A stretch of DNA of 64,000 bases from Mesorhizobium loti (GCF_002858745.1 NZ_PJRO01000011.1:1-64000); one strand, 5' to 3'; positions 8,325-17,782 are shown, numbered from the stretch's first letter. A program made the numbers and translations. Notes: generated by a model from the letters alone, not told the origin.

Positions 8325-9653
8325 TCAGTTGTCCACGAAGATCAGCGCCGGGGTTTCCAGAAGCGCCTTGATGCGCTGGATGAACACCGCTGCGTCCCAG
8401 CCATCCACGATGCGGTGATCGAAACTGGATGACAGGTTCATCATCTTGCGCGGGACGAATCGGGTGCCGTCCCACATCGGCCGCACCATCATCTTGTTGA
8501 CGCCGATGATCGCGACTTCCGGATGATTGATCACCGGCGTGGTCACGACACCGCCCATGGCGCCCAGCGAGGTGATGGTGATGGTCGAACCGGAAAGCTC
8601 GTCGCGGGTCGCCGTTCCAGCCTTGGCGGCTTCCGCCAGACGATTGACCTCAATGCCGCAATCCCACAGATCACGTGCTTCGGCATGTTTCACCACCGGC
8701 ACGACCAGTCCGTTCGGCGTCTGCGCGGCAATGCCGATGTGGATGCCGCCATGATGGTGGACGATCCCGGCTTCGTCGTCGAACAGTGAGTTCAGCAGTG
8801 GCTGCTCGCCGATCGCCTTGACCATCGCCCGCATCAGGAAAGGCAACAGCGTCAGCTTCGGCCGATCGGCGCGTTTCTCCTTGTTGAGGGCAGCGCGCAG
8901 ATCTTCCAGCGCCGTCACATCCACCTCCTCGACATAGGTGATGTGCGGGATACGCGACTTGGCGAGCTTCATCTTCTCGGCGATCTTGCGCCGAAGTCCG
9001 ATGACCTTGATCTCTTCGACAGCTTCGTTGCGCGAAAGGCCTGTTGCCGGCCGCGCTGTTTGCGGCCCACGGGCGAGGAATTCGTCGATGTCTTCGTGTT
9101 GGATGCGGCCGGCCGGTCCGCTGCCGGCGACCTGCCTCAGGTCAATACCGGCTTCCTGCGCGCGAAGGCGCACCGCCGGCGAGGCCAACGGCTTTTCGCC
9201 TTCGGGACGCGGAGCACCGCCGGTCGAGCCGGAAGAGCGCGGCACACTTTTCACCGCCGACGGAGCGGCTGACGGCACTGACTTGGCTTCCACCGGCTCC
9301 GTGCGCGCCACTTCGGCCGGAGCCTCTTTCGCAGCCTGAGCCTTCGTCGCGTCCTCGGCCTTGGGGGCAACCGCGGGCTTGGCTTCGCTGGCTGCCGTCA
9401 CATTCCCTTCGCCGGCTACCTTGAGCCGCACGATCGGCGAACCGATTGCCACGGTGTCGCCGATTTCGGCACCCAACCAGAGAATTTCACCGTCCACCGG
9501 TGAAGGTACCTCCACCGTTGCCTTGTCGGTCATGACGGCTGCCAGAACGGTGTCTTCGCGCACGAGGTCGCCGACCTTGACGCTCCATTCAACGAGTTCC
9601 GCCTCGGCCACGCCTTCGCCGACATCGGGCAGCTTGATGACGTACTCACCCAT
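8325..9653 (-). CDS. bkdB: Branched-chain 2-oxoacid dehydrogenase E2, dihydrolipoamide acyltransferase
   Basis: Core subunit that moves branched-chain acyl groups to CoA. The 442-residue product has one lipoyl domain (about 1-78, lipoyl lysine Lys44 in MTDKATVEV). An Ala/Pro/Lys/Glu-rich linker (about 82-140) leads to a peripheral subunit-binding domain (SPAVRLRAQEAGIDLRQVAG, about 150-185). The catalytic domain ends with DHRIVDGWDAA, which holds the active-site His. The open frame extends 35 codons further upstream inside bkdA2, but the ATG at 9653 begins the conserved lipoyl domain and lies one base after the bkdA2 stop (TGAGATG). Confidence 0.94.
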   Translation of the reverse strand: MGEYVIKLPDVGEGVAEAELVEWSVKVGDLVREDTVLAAVMTDKATVEVPSPVDGEILWLGAEIGDTVAIGSPIVRLKVAGEGNVTAASEAKPAVAPKAEDATKAQAAKEAPAEVARTEPVEAKSVPSAAPSAVKSVPRSSGSTGGAPRPEGEKPLASPAVRLRAQEAGIDLRQVAGSGPAGRIQHEDIDEFLARGPQTARPATGLSRNEAVEEIKVIGLRRKIAEKMKLAKSRIPHITYVEEVDVTALEDLRAALNKEKRADRPKLTLLPFLMRAMVKAIGEQPLLNSLFDDEAGIVHHHGGIHIGIAAQTPNGLVVPVVKHAEARDLWDCGIEVNRLAEAAKAGTATRDELSGSTITITSLGAMGGVVTTPVINHPEVAIIGVNKMMVRPMWDGTRFVPRKMMNLSSSFDHRIVDGWDAAVFIQRIKALLETPALIFVDN

Positions 9654-9654
9654 C

Positions 9655-10668
9655 TCAGGCCTCCATCGTGGCGATAAGCGCGCGCCCGACGCGGGCGGGA
9701 CCGGGGAAATAGTCCCATTCCTGCGCATGCGGGTAGGGCGTATCCCAGCCGGCGACACGCATGACCGGTGCCTCGAGATGATAGAAACAGTTCTCCTGCA
9801 CCAGCGACATCAGTTCGGCGCCGAAGCCGGAGGTCAGGGTCGCCTCGTGGACGACGACGCAGCGCCCGGTCTTCTTCACCGATTCCACAATGGTATCAAG
9901 GTCGAGCGGCAGTAGCGTGCGCAGATCGATGATCTCGGCATCGATGCCGGTCTCTTCGGCAGCAGCCTGCGCGACATAGACCATGGTTCCATAAGCAAGC
10001 ACTGTCACGGCATTGCCCGGGCGACGTATCACCGCCTTGCCGAGTGGCACTGTATAGTGGCCGTCGGCAACCTCGCCCAGTTCATGCTTGGACCAGGGCG
10101 TGACCGGCTTGTCGTGATGACCGTCAAAGGGGCCGTTGTAGAGCCGCTTAGGCTCCAGGAACATGACCGGATCCGGATCCTCAATCGCCGCAATCAGCAA
10201 GCCCTTGGCATCGGACGGATTGGACGGCACCACCGTTTTTAAACCGGAAACGTGGGTGAACAGCGCTTCCGGGCTCTGGCTGTGGGTCTGGCCACCGAAG
10301 ATGCCGCCGCCGGTTGGCATGCGCACGACGATCGGGCAGGTGAAATCGCCGTTGGAGCGATAGCGGATGCGCGAGGCTTCCTGGGTCAGCTGGTCATAGG
10401 CAGGAAACATGTAGTCGGCAAATTGTATCTCGACGCACGGTTTCATCCCGTAGGCGGCCATGCCGATCGCCGCGCCGACGATGCCGGATTCATTGATCGG
10501 CGCATCGAAACAACGGCTCTTGCCATACTTTGCCTGCAGGCCCTGCGTGCAGCGGAACACGCCGCCGAAAAAGCCGACATCCTCGCCGAAAACGACGACA
10601 CGTTCGTCCAGCCCCATCGCGACATCCATGGCATCGCGAATAGCCTCGATCATGGTCTTGCGTGCCAT
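9655..10668 (-). CDS. bkdA2: Branched-chain 2-oxoacid dehydrogenase E1 beta subunit
   Basis: The beta subunit of the thiamine diphosphate-dependent E1 decarboxylase (alpha2beta2). The 337-residue product has the transketolase pyrimidine-binding domain (about 4-180, with VFGEDVGFFGGVFRCTQGL and the cofactor-side INESGIVGAAIGMA) and the C-terminal transketolase domain (about 195-330, with DLRTLLPLDLDTIVESVKKTGR). The frame extends far upstream in shadow of bkdA1; the ATG at 10668 was chosen because it follows the bkdA1 stop by two bases (TGACCATG) and starts the conserved sequence. Confidence 0.95.
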   Translation of the reverse strand: MARKTMIEAIRDAMDVAMGLDERVVVFGEDVGFFGGVFRCTQGLQAKYGKSRCFDAPINESGIVGAAIGMAAYGMKPCVEIQFADYMFPAYDQLTQEASRIRYRSNGDFTCPIVVRMPTGGGIFGGQTHSQSPEALFTHVSGLKTVVPSNPSDAKGLLIAAIEDPDPVMFLEPKRLYNGPFDGHHDKPVTPWSKHELGEVADGHYTVPLGKAVIRRPGNAVTVLAYGTMVYVAQAAAEETGIDAEIIDLRTLLPLDLDTIVESVKKTGRCVVVHEATLTSGFGAELMSLVQENCFYHLEAPVMRVAGWDTPYPHAQEWDYFPGPARVGRALIATMEA

Positions 10669-10670
10669 GG

Positions 10671-11903
10671 TCAGATCCCCGCCTGCTGGCGTTGGCGCCT
10701 GAGATGCGGAGGCGTCTCGGCATACAGTCCCTCGAACATGTCGCGGATCGACGGCTTGCCGCCGGCATGCAGCGTGCCGTGCGACTCGGCCTCCTTCTGT
10801 GCTGCGATGACGGTCTCGAGGATTTCGGTTTCGGCCTGTGTATGCCGCTCGTCCGACCAGACGCCGCGATGGATAAGGTGGTTCTTCAGCCGAACCACCG
10901 GATCGCCCAGCGGCCATGCCTCCGATTCCGCCTTTGGCCGATAGGCTGAGGGATCGTCCGAGGTCGAATGTGCGCCGGCGCGATAGGTTACATATTCGAT
11001 CAACGTCGGCCCAAGATTGGCGCGGGCGCGTTCCGCCGCCCATTTCGCCACCGCGTGCACGGCGAGGTAGTCGTTACCGTCGACTCGCAACGCCGGAATG
11101 CCGAAACCCAGACCGCGCGCCGCGAAGGTGCCGGCACCGCCGCGCGCAATGCCCTGGAAGGTCGAAATCGCCCACTGGTTGTTCACGATATTGAGAATGA
11201 CCGGGGCCTTGTAGGTCGAGGCAAACACCAGCGCCGAATGAAAATCCGATTCCGCGGTCGAACCGTCACCGATCCAGGCTGCGGAAATGCGCGTGTCGCC
11301 GCTGATCGCGGAGGCCATCGCCCAACCCACGGCCTGTACGTACTGCGTGGCCAGATTGCCGGAAATAGAGAAGAAGCCATGCTCCTTCGACGAATACATG
11401 ATCGGCAGCTGCCGCCCTTTCAACGGGTCGGCTTCGTTCGAGTAGATCTGGTTCATCATCGTGACCATCGGGTAGTCGTCGGCGATCAAGAGCCCGGCTT
11501 GCCGATAGGTCGGGAAATTCATATCGCCCTTGTCGAGCGCCTTGCGGAAGGCACAGCTCACCGCCTCCTCACCCAAATGCTGCATGTAAAATGAGGTCTT
11601 GCCCTGGCGCTGCGCCATCTGCATGCGCGCATCGAAGGCCCTCAGTGTCATCATGTGACGCAGGCCTTCCAGAAGCTCCTCATCGCTGAGCATGCCAGCC
11701 CAGGGGCCGACCGCCTCGCCGGCGCGATCAAGGACGCGGATAATGGAGAACGCCAGATCGCGGATTTCGCGCGGATCGACATCGATCGGCGGTTTGGGTA
11801 CCGAGCCGGCCTTCGGGATGGGAACATTGGAGAAATCCGGTGTTCCGCCCGGCCTTACCTCCGGTTCCGGAACATGAAAGCGCAACTTCCCGGCTTCAGC
11901 CAT
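10671..11903 (-). CDS. bkdA1: Branched-chain 2-oxoacid dehydrogenase E1 alpha subunit
   Basis: The alpha subunit of E1, which decarboxylates 2-oxoacids from valine, leucine and isoleucine. The 410-residue product carries the thiamine diphosphate motif GDGSTAESDFHSALVFAS...NNQWAIS in its central domain. AHSTSDDPSAYRPK is the phosphorylation-loop sequence of the branched-chain E1 alpha family and separates it from pyruvate E1. The ATG at 11903 with an upstream GGAGGA is preferred over an upstream in-frame start that adds 20 residues. It is the first gene of the bkd operon. No bkdR-type regulator is adjacent. Confidence 0.94.
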   Translation of the reverse strand: MAEAGKLRFHVPEPEVRPGGTPDFSNVPIPKAGSVPKPPIDVDPREIRDLAFSIIRVLDRAGEAVGPWAGMLSDEELLEGLRHMMTLRAFDARMQMAQRQGKTSFYMQHLGEEAVSCAFRKALDKGDMNFPTYRQAGLLIADDYPMVTMMNQIYSNEADPLKGRQLPIMYSSKEHGFFSISGNLATQYVQAVGWAMASAISGDTRISAAWIGDGSTAESDFHSALVFASTYKAPVILNIVNNQWAISTFQGIARGGAGTFAARGLGFGIPALRVDGNDYLAVHAVAKWAAERARANLGPTLIEYVTYRAGAHSTSDDPSAYRPKAESEAWPLGDPVVRLKNHLIHRGVWSDERHTQAETEILETVIAAQKEAESHGTLHAGGKPSIRDMFEGLYAETPPHLRRQRQQAGI

Positions 11904-12239
11904 GGGTTCTCGTCCTCCACTGCATTGGAGCGCCGCGCGTCCATCCGGTCGCGCAGAGGACACTCCATCACTTTATAAACTGCGATGTTCGCATATCTTC
12001 AACGCCGAAGCAGCGTCAAAGTACCTCCACCGCGTTTGCCTCCCTGCCGGCGCACTCGGTCCGGCGGCGGCGCAATGTTGCAGGAAACGCGCGTAATATC
12101 CCGTCTCATCCATGCCTCTTGCGGCAACAAATGAGATTGCTTTTAGCCGCTCCCATTCCGAATGCTGCTGTAGGCGAGCAGGCGTTCGCCTGAGGATTGC
12201 ATCGTGCTAGAAGCGAAGGTCAGCGAAGCGAGAGGTTGC

Positions 12240-12320
12240 GGACTTTTCGGATAGCGATCATGCGCCGAAACAAGGAAATAGAGCGGAAGGCCGGTTCATC
12301 CTGATCCCATTCCGCTCTAA
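12240..12320. repeat. Intergenic palindrome in the bkdA1-holA gap
   Basis: The 426-bp gap between the divergent bkdA1 and holA genes (11904-12329) holds no convincing gene. Near its right end is a palindromic element with a perfect 9-bp stem AGAGCGGAA/TTCCGCTCT (12280-12288 with 12310-12318), preceded by an AT-richer arm around 12245-12275. It resembles a second family of short rhizobial intergenic repeats, but only one copy is in this window. The rest of the gap must hold the promoters of both flanking genes; I could not fix their hexamers. Confidence 0.6.
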
Positions 12321-12329
12321 GAGATCAGC

Positions 12330-13379
12330 ATGGCACAGAAAAAAGCCTCAGAAGTCGATTCGTGGCTGGCCCGGCCGGATCCTGGCACCTGGTTGGTGCT
12401 CATCTATGGCCCGGACCGGGGACTGGTAGCGGAGCGGGCGCGTGCTTATGCGGCGCGCACCGGGCTGCCGCTCGATGACCCGTTCTCCGTGGTGAAGCTG
12501 GATGCCGGCGATGCCGACCGCGATCAGGGCCGCCTGCTCGACGAAGCGCGCACTGTGCCGATGTTTTCCGATCGACGTCTGCTCTGGCTGCGCAACGCCG
12601 GGGCCCAGAAAAACCTCGCGGATGACGTCAAGGCCTTGCTGGCCCAACCACCGCGTGATGCCATCGTGCTGATCGAGGCCGCAGACCTGAAGAAAGGTGT
12701 CGGGTTGCGCGCAATCGTCGAGGCTGGAAACGGCGCGATGGCATTGCCTTGTTATGCCGACGACGCGCGCGACATCGAAGCCGTCATCGATGACGAGCTC
12801 GGCAAAGCCGGCATGACAATGACGCTGGAAGCGCGCCAGGCCCTGCGCCGCAACCTCGGCGGCGATCGCCTCGCCTCGCGCGGCGAAGTCGAGAAACTGG
12901 CGCTTTACGCGCATGGTCGCGGCGAAATCACGCTGGAGGATGTGCGCGTCCTGACCGGAGACGTCTCCGGTCAATCCTTTGACGATGCGGTTGACGCCGT
13001 ACTTTCCGGCAGGCTGGAAGATTTCGACACGGCTTTCACCCGGCAATGCCAGGCCGGCGGCCAGCCTTTTTTGGCTCTGGCTGCAGCGATGCGCCAATTC
13101 CAGGCGTTGCACGCGATGCGGGGTGCCGTGGAGGCTGGCGGTGGACGCAACGCGGCCGCGGTCGTTGCCGCGCACAAGCCACCGGTTTTCTTTACCCGCC
13201 GCCGTCTGATCGAGACCGCACTTGAGCGTTGGAGTTCCGAAGCCCTGAACCGGGCGCTGGCGCGGCTTCAAGCCGCTGTCCTGCAGACCCGGCGCCGGTC
13301 CGATTTGGCCGAGCCAATTGCCCGGCAGGCTCTGCTTGGAATTGCCGTGGAAAGTGCGCGTCTCGCGCAACGACGTTGA
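12330..13379 (+). CDS. holA: DNA polymerase III subunit delta
   Basis: Clamp-loader subunit that opens the beta sliding clamp at primed DNA. The 349-residue product has the delta fold: an N-terminal clamp-contact region (YGPDRGLVAERARAYA at about 25-40), a central AAA-like part lacking a working Walker A motif as usual for delta, and an alpha-helical collar (FLALAAAMRQFQALH, about 245-260). In many rhizobia this gene follows leuS and lptE; neither is here, and it starts after a gap facing the bkd operon. It is convergent with parB. Confidence 0.92.
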   Translation: MAQKKASEVDSWLARPDPGTWLVLIYGPDRGLVAERARAYAARTGLPLDDPFSVVKLDAGDADRDQGRLLDEARTVPMFSDRRLLWLRNAGAQKNLADDVKALLAQPPRDAIVLIEAADLKKGVGLRAIVEAGNGAMALPCYADDARDIEAVIDDELGKAGMTMTLEARQALRRNLGGDRLASRGEVEKLALYAHGRGEITLEDVRVLTGDVSGQSFDDAVDAVLSGRLEDFDTAFTRQCQAGGQPFLALAAAMRQFQALHAMRGAVEAGGGRNAAAVVAAHKPPVFFTRRRLIETALERWSSEALNRALARLQAAVLQTRRRSDLAEPIARQALLGIAVESARLAQRR

Positions 13380-13444
13380 GAAAAACAGCGCCAAAAGACG
13401 TTATTTTTCAGTAGATTATCGCGAATCGGTCAACACTGGCAGGC

Positions 13445-14329
13445 TCAAGCCTGTTTCAGTCGCCGGCAGAGATCATCGAGCTGATCAAGCGAACGGTACG
13501 ACACCCGCAGTTCGCCGCCGCCGCTCTTGTGTGCGATCGCCACTTTCATGCCGGTGACGTCGGATAGCAGCTTTTCCAGCGCCAGCGTATCGGGATCCTT
13601 CTCCGTGGGCGTCGACAGCTTGGCTTCGCGCTGCGCCTGGACCGGCATTTGCGCGAGGGCTTCAGCCTGACGGACCGAAAGCCCTTCTTCCACGATGCGT
13701 TTGGCAAGACCCGCCGGATCCTGCGCGGTGACCAGCGTACGCGCGTGGCCTGCCGACAAGGAGCCGTCCACCAGCATGTCGCGAATGACATCCGGTAGCT
13801 TCAAGAGCCGCAGCGTGTTGGCGACATGGCTGCGGCTCTTACCGATGACCTGGCCGAGATCGGCCTGGCTGTAGCCGTGATCGTCAATCAGCTGCTGGTA
13901 GCCTTGCGCCTCTTCGACCGCGTTCAGATCGGCACGCTGTACGTTTTCGATGATCGCCAATTCCAGCGCGGTGCGGTCATTGACCTCTCGCACGATCACC
14001 GGAATCTCGATCAGGCCGGCGCGTTGTGCTGCCCGCCAGCGCCGCTCGCCGGCAATGATTTCGTAGCGGCCCTGCTGCGTGGGCGACGAACGCACCACCA
14101 CCGGCTGGACCACGCCGTGCTCGCGAATCGACTGCGACAGGTCTGTCAACTCGGCCTCGCCGAAATGGCGGCGCGGATTGCGCGGATTGGGCGAGACGAA
14201 CTCGATCGGCACCTTGCCATCAGCGGCCGGACGCGGCTGTTCGGCTGCCGCCGCCGCCGGTCGGTCGATTTCACCGATCAGCGCTGCAAGCCCTCGTCCC
14301 AGCCGCTTTCTCGAAGGATCGTCGTTCAT
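13445..14329 (-). CDS. parB: Chromosome-partitioning protein ParB (CTP-dependent clamp)
   Basis: Binds parS sites near oriC and spreads as a CTP-loaded clamp; works with ParA in chromosome segregation. The 294-residue product has a basic N-terminus (KRLGRGLAALIG, the ParA-activating region). The CTP-binding motif GERRWR is at 94-99, the helix-turn-helix YSQADLGQVIGKSRSHVA at about 153-170, and a C-terminal dimer domain follows. It is downstream of and cotranscribed with parA; candidate parS sites lie at 15769, 17767-17898 and, weaker, 24044. Confidence 0.96.
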   Translation of the reverse strand: MNDDPSRKRLGRGLAALIGEIDRPAAAAAEQPRPAADGKVPIEFVSPNPRNPRRHFGEAELTDLSQSIREHGVVQPVVVRSSPTQQGRYEIIAGERRWRAAQRAGLIEIPVIVREVNDRTALELAIIENVQRADLNAVEEAQGYQQLIDDHGYSQADLGQVIGKSRSHVANTLRLLKLPDVIRDMLVDGSLSAGHARTLVTAQDPAGLAKRIVEEGLSVRQAEALAQMPVQAQREAKLSTPTEKDPDTLALEKLLSDVTGMKVAIAHKSGGGELRVSYRSLDQLDDLCRRLKQA

Positions 14330-14366
14330 CTCAAGTCTTCCAGGTCGTTTCGCTAACGTATCAAAA

Positions 14367-15155
14367 TCATGCAGCCCGCAGCTGGCGCTCGCGGCGGATT
14401 ACCTCCGAGGCCAGCTGCAGATAGGCCTGGCTGCCGGAGCATTTGAGGTCATAGAGAATCGCCGGCTTGCCGTAGGAAGGCGCTTCTGACACGCGCACAT
14501 TACGCGGGATGATCGTCTCATAGACCTTGTCGCCCATATAGGCGCGCACATCCTGCACCACCTGGTTGGCGAGATTGTTGCGGCCATCGAACATGGTGAG
14601 CACGATGCCCTGGATGCTCAAATTCGGGTTGATCGAACCGCGCACCTGCTCGACCGTCTCGAGCAGCTGACTGAGACCTTCCAGTGCGAAAAACTCGCAC
14701 TGCAGTGGAACCAGCACCGAATCGGCAGCGGCCATCGAGTTCAGCGTCAGCAGGTTGAGCGACGGCGGACAGTCGATGAGCACATAGCTGAACTGATCGG
14801 ATGCATGGATCGCGTTGCGCAGGCGCAGCACACGATCCGGCGCAGAGGCGATCTCCATCTCGATGCCAAGCAGGTCGAGCGTCGACGGCACAATCGACAG
14901 CCCAGGTACGGCCGTCGGCATTGCCGCGCCCTCCAGATCAAGCTGACCGGTCAGCACGTCATAGGAGGAAACATTCCGATCCCGGCGATCGATACCGAGC
15001 CCCGTGCTGGCATTGCCCTGTGGGTCGAGGTCGACAATGAGCACGCGCTCACCGATCGCGGCAAGCGCTGTCGCCAGGTTGATGGCGGTGGTCGTCTTGC
15101 CGACGCCGCCCTTCTGGTTGGCAACGGTAATGATCCTGGGTCCGGTGGAGGTCAT
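14367..15155 (-). CDS. parA: Chromosome-partitioning ATPase ParA
   Basis: Deviant Walker ATPase that moves ParB-parS complexes. The 262-residue product has the signature KGGVGKTT (residues 15-22), DLDPQGNAS (switch I) and DCPPSLNLL (switch II). The frame is open for 26 more codons upstream, but the ATG at 15155 is the conserved start and has GGCGGA upstream. It sits between rsmG and parB, 43 bp after rsmG, in the usual alphaproteobacterial order mnmG-rsmG-parA-parB. Confidence 0.97.
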   Translation of the reverse strand: MTSTGPRIITVANQKGGVGKTTTAINLATALAAIGERVLIVDLDPQGNASTGLGIDRRDRNVSSYDVLTGQLDLEGAAMPTAVPGLSIVPSTLDLLGIEMEIASAPDRVLRLRNAIHASDQFSYVLIDCPPSLNLLTLNSMAAADSVLVPLQCEFFALEGLSQLLETVEQVRGSINPNLSIQGIVLTMFDGRNNLANQVVQDVRAYMGDKVYETIIPRNVRVSEAPSYGKPAILYDLKCSGSQAYLQLASEVIRRERQLRAA

Positions 15156-15198
15156 GGTTTTCCGCCACAAATTCATTTCGCTAGCATCACATGTTGAA

Positions 15199-15828
15199 TC
15201 AAAGTCTGCGAACATTTCGCAGGTCAAGCACAACCCCTTGTGTGTCGATCATGCTTGGATGTTCTACCAGATCGAAGCGCCAGCGGTGAGTGCTTTCTTC
15301 GATTTCGCGCTGATAATCCCGGCCTTTGTGGAACAAAGCGCGTGTACCGGTCGCCAACCAAGGCTCGGTAAGCTCGAGAAGATCGGTCAACGAAGCCAGA
15401 GCGCGGGCGGTGACGATCTCCGGTGCATCGACAAACGGGTATGAGTCTTCGATGCGCCTGGCAATGATACGCGCCGGCAACCGAAACTGACCAACGGTTG
15501 CCTGCAGGAATCCGGTTTTTTTGCGATTGCTCTCGACGAGATCGATCGATCCACCACGTTCGCCAAGCAAAAAAGCCATTACCAATCCAGGGAATCCTCC
15601 CCCGGAGCCAATGTCGACCCATCGCCTGGCGGTCGGTTCTATGGATGCGAGTTGTGCGCTATCCAGGATATGACGGCGCCAGACATCACTTTCGGTGGAT
15701 GCGGCGACGAGATTTATGCGGTTATTCCATTTCAGGAAGTGCGATTCAAAGGTCTCAAGTGCCGTAAATGTTTCACGTGAAACGTGTCCAGCTACGGCCT
15801 GCAGGCTTTGATAAGATGCGGTGCTCAA
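15199..15828 (-). CDS. rsmG: 16S rRNA (guanine527-N7)-methyltransferase
   Basis: Methylates G527 of 16S rRNA with S-adenosylmethionine. The 209-residue product has the GidB signature: FLKWNNRINLVAAS (about 32-45) and the SAM-binding loop WVDIGSGGGFPGLVMAFL (about 70-87), then VESNRKKTGFL. Its ATG overlaps the mnmG stop by 4 bp. Oddly, codons for HVSRET near residue 15 spell a near-perfect parS site (15769-15784), so the gene doubles as a ParB loading site. Confidence 0.96.
   Translation of the reverse strand: MSTASYQSLQAVAGHVSRETFTALETFESHFLKWNNRINLVAASTESDVWRRHILDSAQLASIEPTARRWVDIGSGGGFPGLVMAFLLGERGGSIDLVESNRKKTGFLQATVGQFRLPARIIARRIEDSYPFVDAPEIVTARALASLTDLLELTEPWLATGTRALFHKGRDYQREIEESTHRWRFDLVEHPSMIDTQGVVLDLRNVRRL
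15769..15784. promoter_or_regulatory. parS site inside rsmG
   Basis: TGTTTCACGTGAAACG matches the bacterial parS consensus TGTTTCACGTGAAACA at 15 of 16 positions. It lies in the coding start of rsmG, between mnmG and parA, about 9 kb from the predicted oriC. Confidence 0.92.
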
Positions 15829-17696
15829 GCGGCACCCTTTTTGGCAATTTCCGCATTTCGGATATGGGCTACAATCACCGCCAGGGCCGCCGGCGTCATG
15901 CCTTCCATGCGCTGCGCCTCTGCGACCGATCGCGGCTTACGATCCCGCATCTTCTGTTTGAGCTCATTTGACAAACCGGAAACGTTAACGAAATCGAGCT
16001 CTGCGGGAATAAGTCGGGTCTCCTCCCGGCGCAGTTGTTCGGCATCCGCCTTTTGACGGTCCAGATAGACGGAATACTTCGCTTCGATTTCGAGAGCTTC
16101 CGCCGTCTTGGCATCGATGCTGCGGAACTGCGGATCAACCCTGGCAAGCCAGGCGACGTCGACATCCGGGTAAGCCAGCAGTTCGTAGGCCGTACGCCGG
16201 ACACCGTCCTTGTTGATTTCCAGACCATGACCGGCAGCTTGGTTGGGTGTGAACCGGATCTGCTTCGCCAACTCTCGCGCGCGATCGATCCGCGTTCTGA
16301 TGTCTTCAAAGCGACGAGCGCGCTCCGCTGACACAATACCAAGGTCGATAGCCTTGCCCGTCAGGCGTTCATCGGCATTATCGGCGCGGAGCGATAGTCT
16401 GAACTCCGCGCGCGATGTGAACATACGATAGGGCTCGGCAACACCCCGGCTCGTCAAGTCATCGATCATCACACCGATATAGGCTTCGGTTCTGCTGAAG
16501 ACGACCTGCTTGCTGCCCGACGCGCGACGCGCAGCATTCAAGCCCGCGACCAGGCCTTGCGCTCCAGCTTCCTCATAGCCGGTCGTGCCATTGATCTGGC
16601 CGGCAAGAAACAGGCCCTGGACCTTTCGTGTCTCAAGCGACTGATGCAATTCACGCGGATCGACATGATCATATTCGATTGCATAGCCCGGCTGCAGCAT
16701 CGTCGCGCGCTCCAGGCCGGGAATTGTCTTCAGCAGCTCCAGCTGCGCGTCTTCCGGCAGAGATGTCGAGATACCGTTCGGGTAAACCGTCGGATCATCC
16801 AGCCCCTCCGGCTCGAGAAAGATCTGGTGCCCCTCGCGATCGCCGAACTTGACGATCTTGTCCTCGATGGACGGGCAATAACGCGGCCCCACCCCTTCGA
16901 TCTCCCCGGAGTACATGGCGGATCGATTGAGATTGGCGCGAATGACGGCATGTGATTCCGGTGTCGTGCGTGTAATGCCGCAATCGATCTGCGGGTTGCG
17001 GATACGATCGGTCATAAGAGAGAAAGGAACCGGATTTTCGTCTGCAGCCTGGCTTTCCAAGGCTTTCCAGTTGATTGTGCGTCCATCCAGCCTGGGCGGC
17101 GTACCTGTCTTCAAACGCCCGAGCTTGAAACCGACGCGTTCCATTGTCGCGGAAAGGCCTACAGTAGCCTGCTCGTTCATACGCCCGGCAACGATCTTGC
17201 GGTCACCGATATGAATCAACCCGCGCAAGAAAGTGCCGGTTGTCAGCACCACGGCGCCACAGGACAGCCGGCGGCCATCAGCCAGCACAACCGCCGAGAC
17301 GATGTTGTCCTCAACCACAAGGTCGAAAACCTCGCCTTCGATGACATCGAGATTTGGCTGGGCCCGGATGGCATCCTGCATGGCCAGTCGATACAGCTTT
17401 CGATCAGCCTGCGTTCGAGGACCACGCACCGCGGGACCTTTGCGCCGGTTGAGCAAGCGAAACTGAATGCCACCAGCATCCGCGACACGGCCCATCAAGC
17501 CATCCATGGCGTCGATTTCTCGAACGAGATGACCCTTGCCAAGACCGCCAATTGCCGGGTTGCATGACATCACGCCGATCGTATCGAAGCGCAACGTGAC
17601 CAGGACGCAGCGCGCTCCGGCGCGCGCAGCCGCACTGGCGGCCTCGCAACCGGCATGGCCACCTCCAACCACGACGACGTCGTAGCTGCCGATCAT
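15825..17696 (-). CDS. mnmG: tRNA uridine-5-carboxymethylaminomethyl modification enzyme, FAD subunit
   Basis: With MnmE it installs the carboxymethylaminomethyl group on wobble U34 of several tRNAs. The 623-residue product begins with the FAD motif VVVGGGHAGCEAA (about 7-19), then has CNPAIGGLGKGHLVREIDA and the family segments TGTFLRGLIHIG and TTGYEEAGAQGLVAGLNAA. The C-terminal domain includes VAEAQRMEGMTPAAL, which binds MnmE. Size and motifs are complete. It reads into rsmG with a 4-bp overlap, and its upstream gap to mnmE is a parS array. Confidence 0.97.
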   Translation of the reverse strand: MIGSYDVVVVGGGHAGCEAASAAARAGARCVLVTLRFDTIGVMSCNPAIGGLGKGHLVREIDAMDGLMGRVADAGGIQFRLLNRRKGPAVRGPRTQADRKLYRLAMQDAIRAQPNLDVIEGEVFDLVVEDNIVSAVVLADGRRLSCGAVVLTTGTFLRGLIHIGDRKIVAGRMNEQATVGLSATMERVGFKLGRLKTGTPPRLDGRTINWKALESQAADENPVPFSLMTDRIRNPQIDCGITRTTPESHAVIRANLNRSAMYSGEIEGVGPRYCPSIEDKIVKFGDREGHQIFLEPEGLDDPTVYPNGISTSLPEDAQLELLKTIPGLERATMLQPGYAIEYDHVDPRELHQSLETRKVQGLFLAGQINGTTGYEEAGAQGLVAGLNAARRASGSKQVVFSRTEAYIGVMIDDLTSRGVAEPYRMFTSRAEFRLSLRADNADERLTGKAIDLGIVSAERARRFEDIRTRIDRARELAKQIRFTPNQAAGHGLEINKDGVRRTAYELLAYPDVDVAWLARVDPQFRSIDAKTAEALEIEAKYSVYLDRQKADAEQLRREETRLIPAELDFVNVSGLSNELKQKMRDRKPRSVAEAQRMEGMTPAALAVIVAHIRNAEIAKKGAA

Positions 17697-17766
17697 TGTT
17701 TATGCTCCTGGAGTTTCGCTCGCGCTGTCATGTTCTTCCGAACGATTCCTGTCAAGAAAAACCCAC

Positions 17767-17782
17767 CGTTTCACGTGAAACA
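17767..17782. promoter_or_regulatory. parS site between mnmG and mnmE
   Basis: CGTTTCACGTGAAACA matches parS at 15 of 16 positions. It is the canonical member of the cluster between mnmE and mnmG, 71 bp upstream of the mnmG start. Confidence 0.92.
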
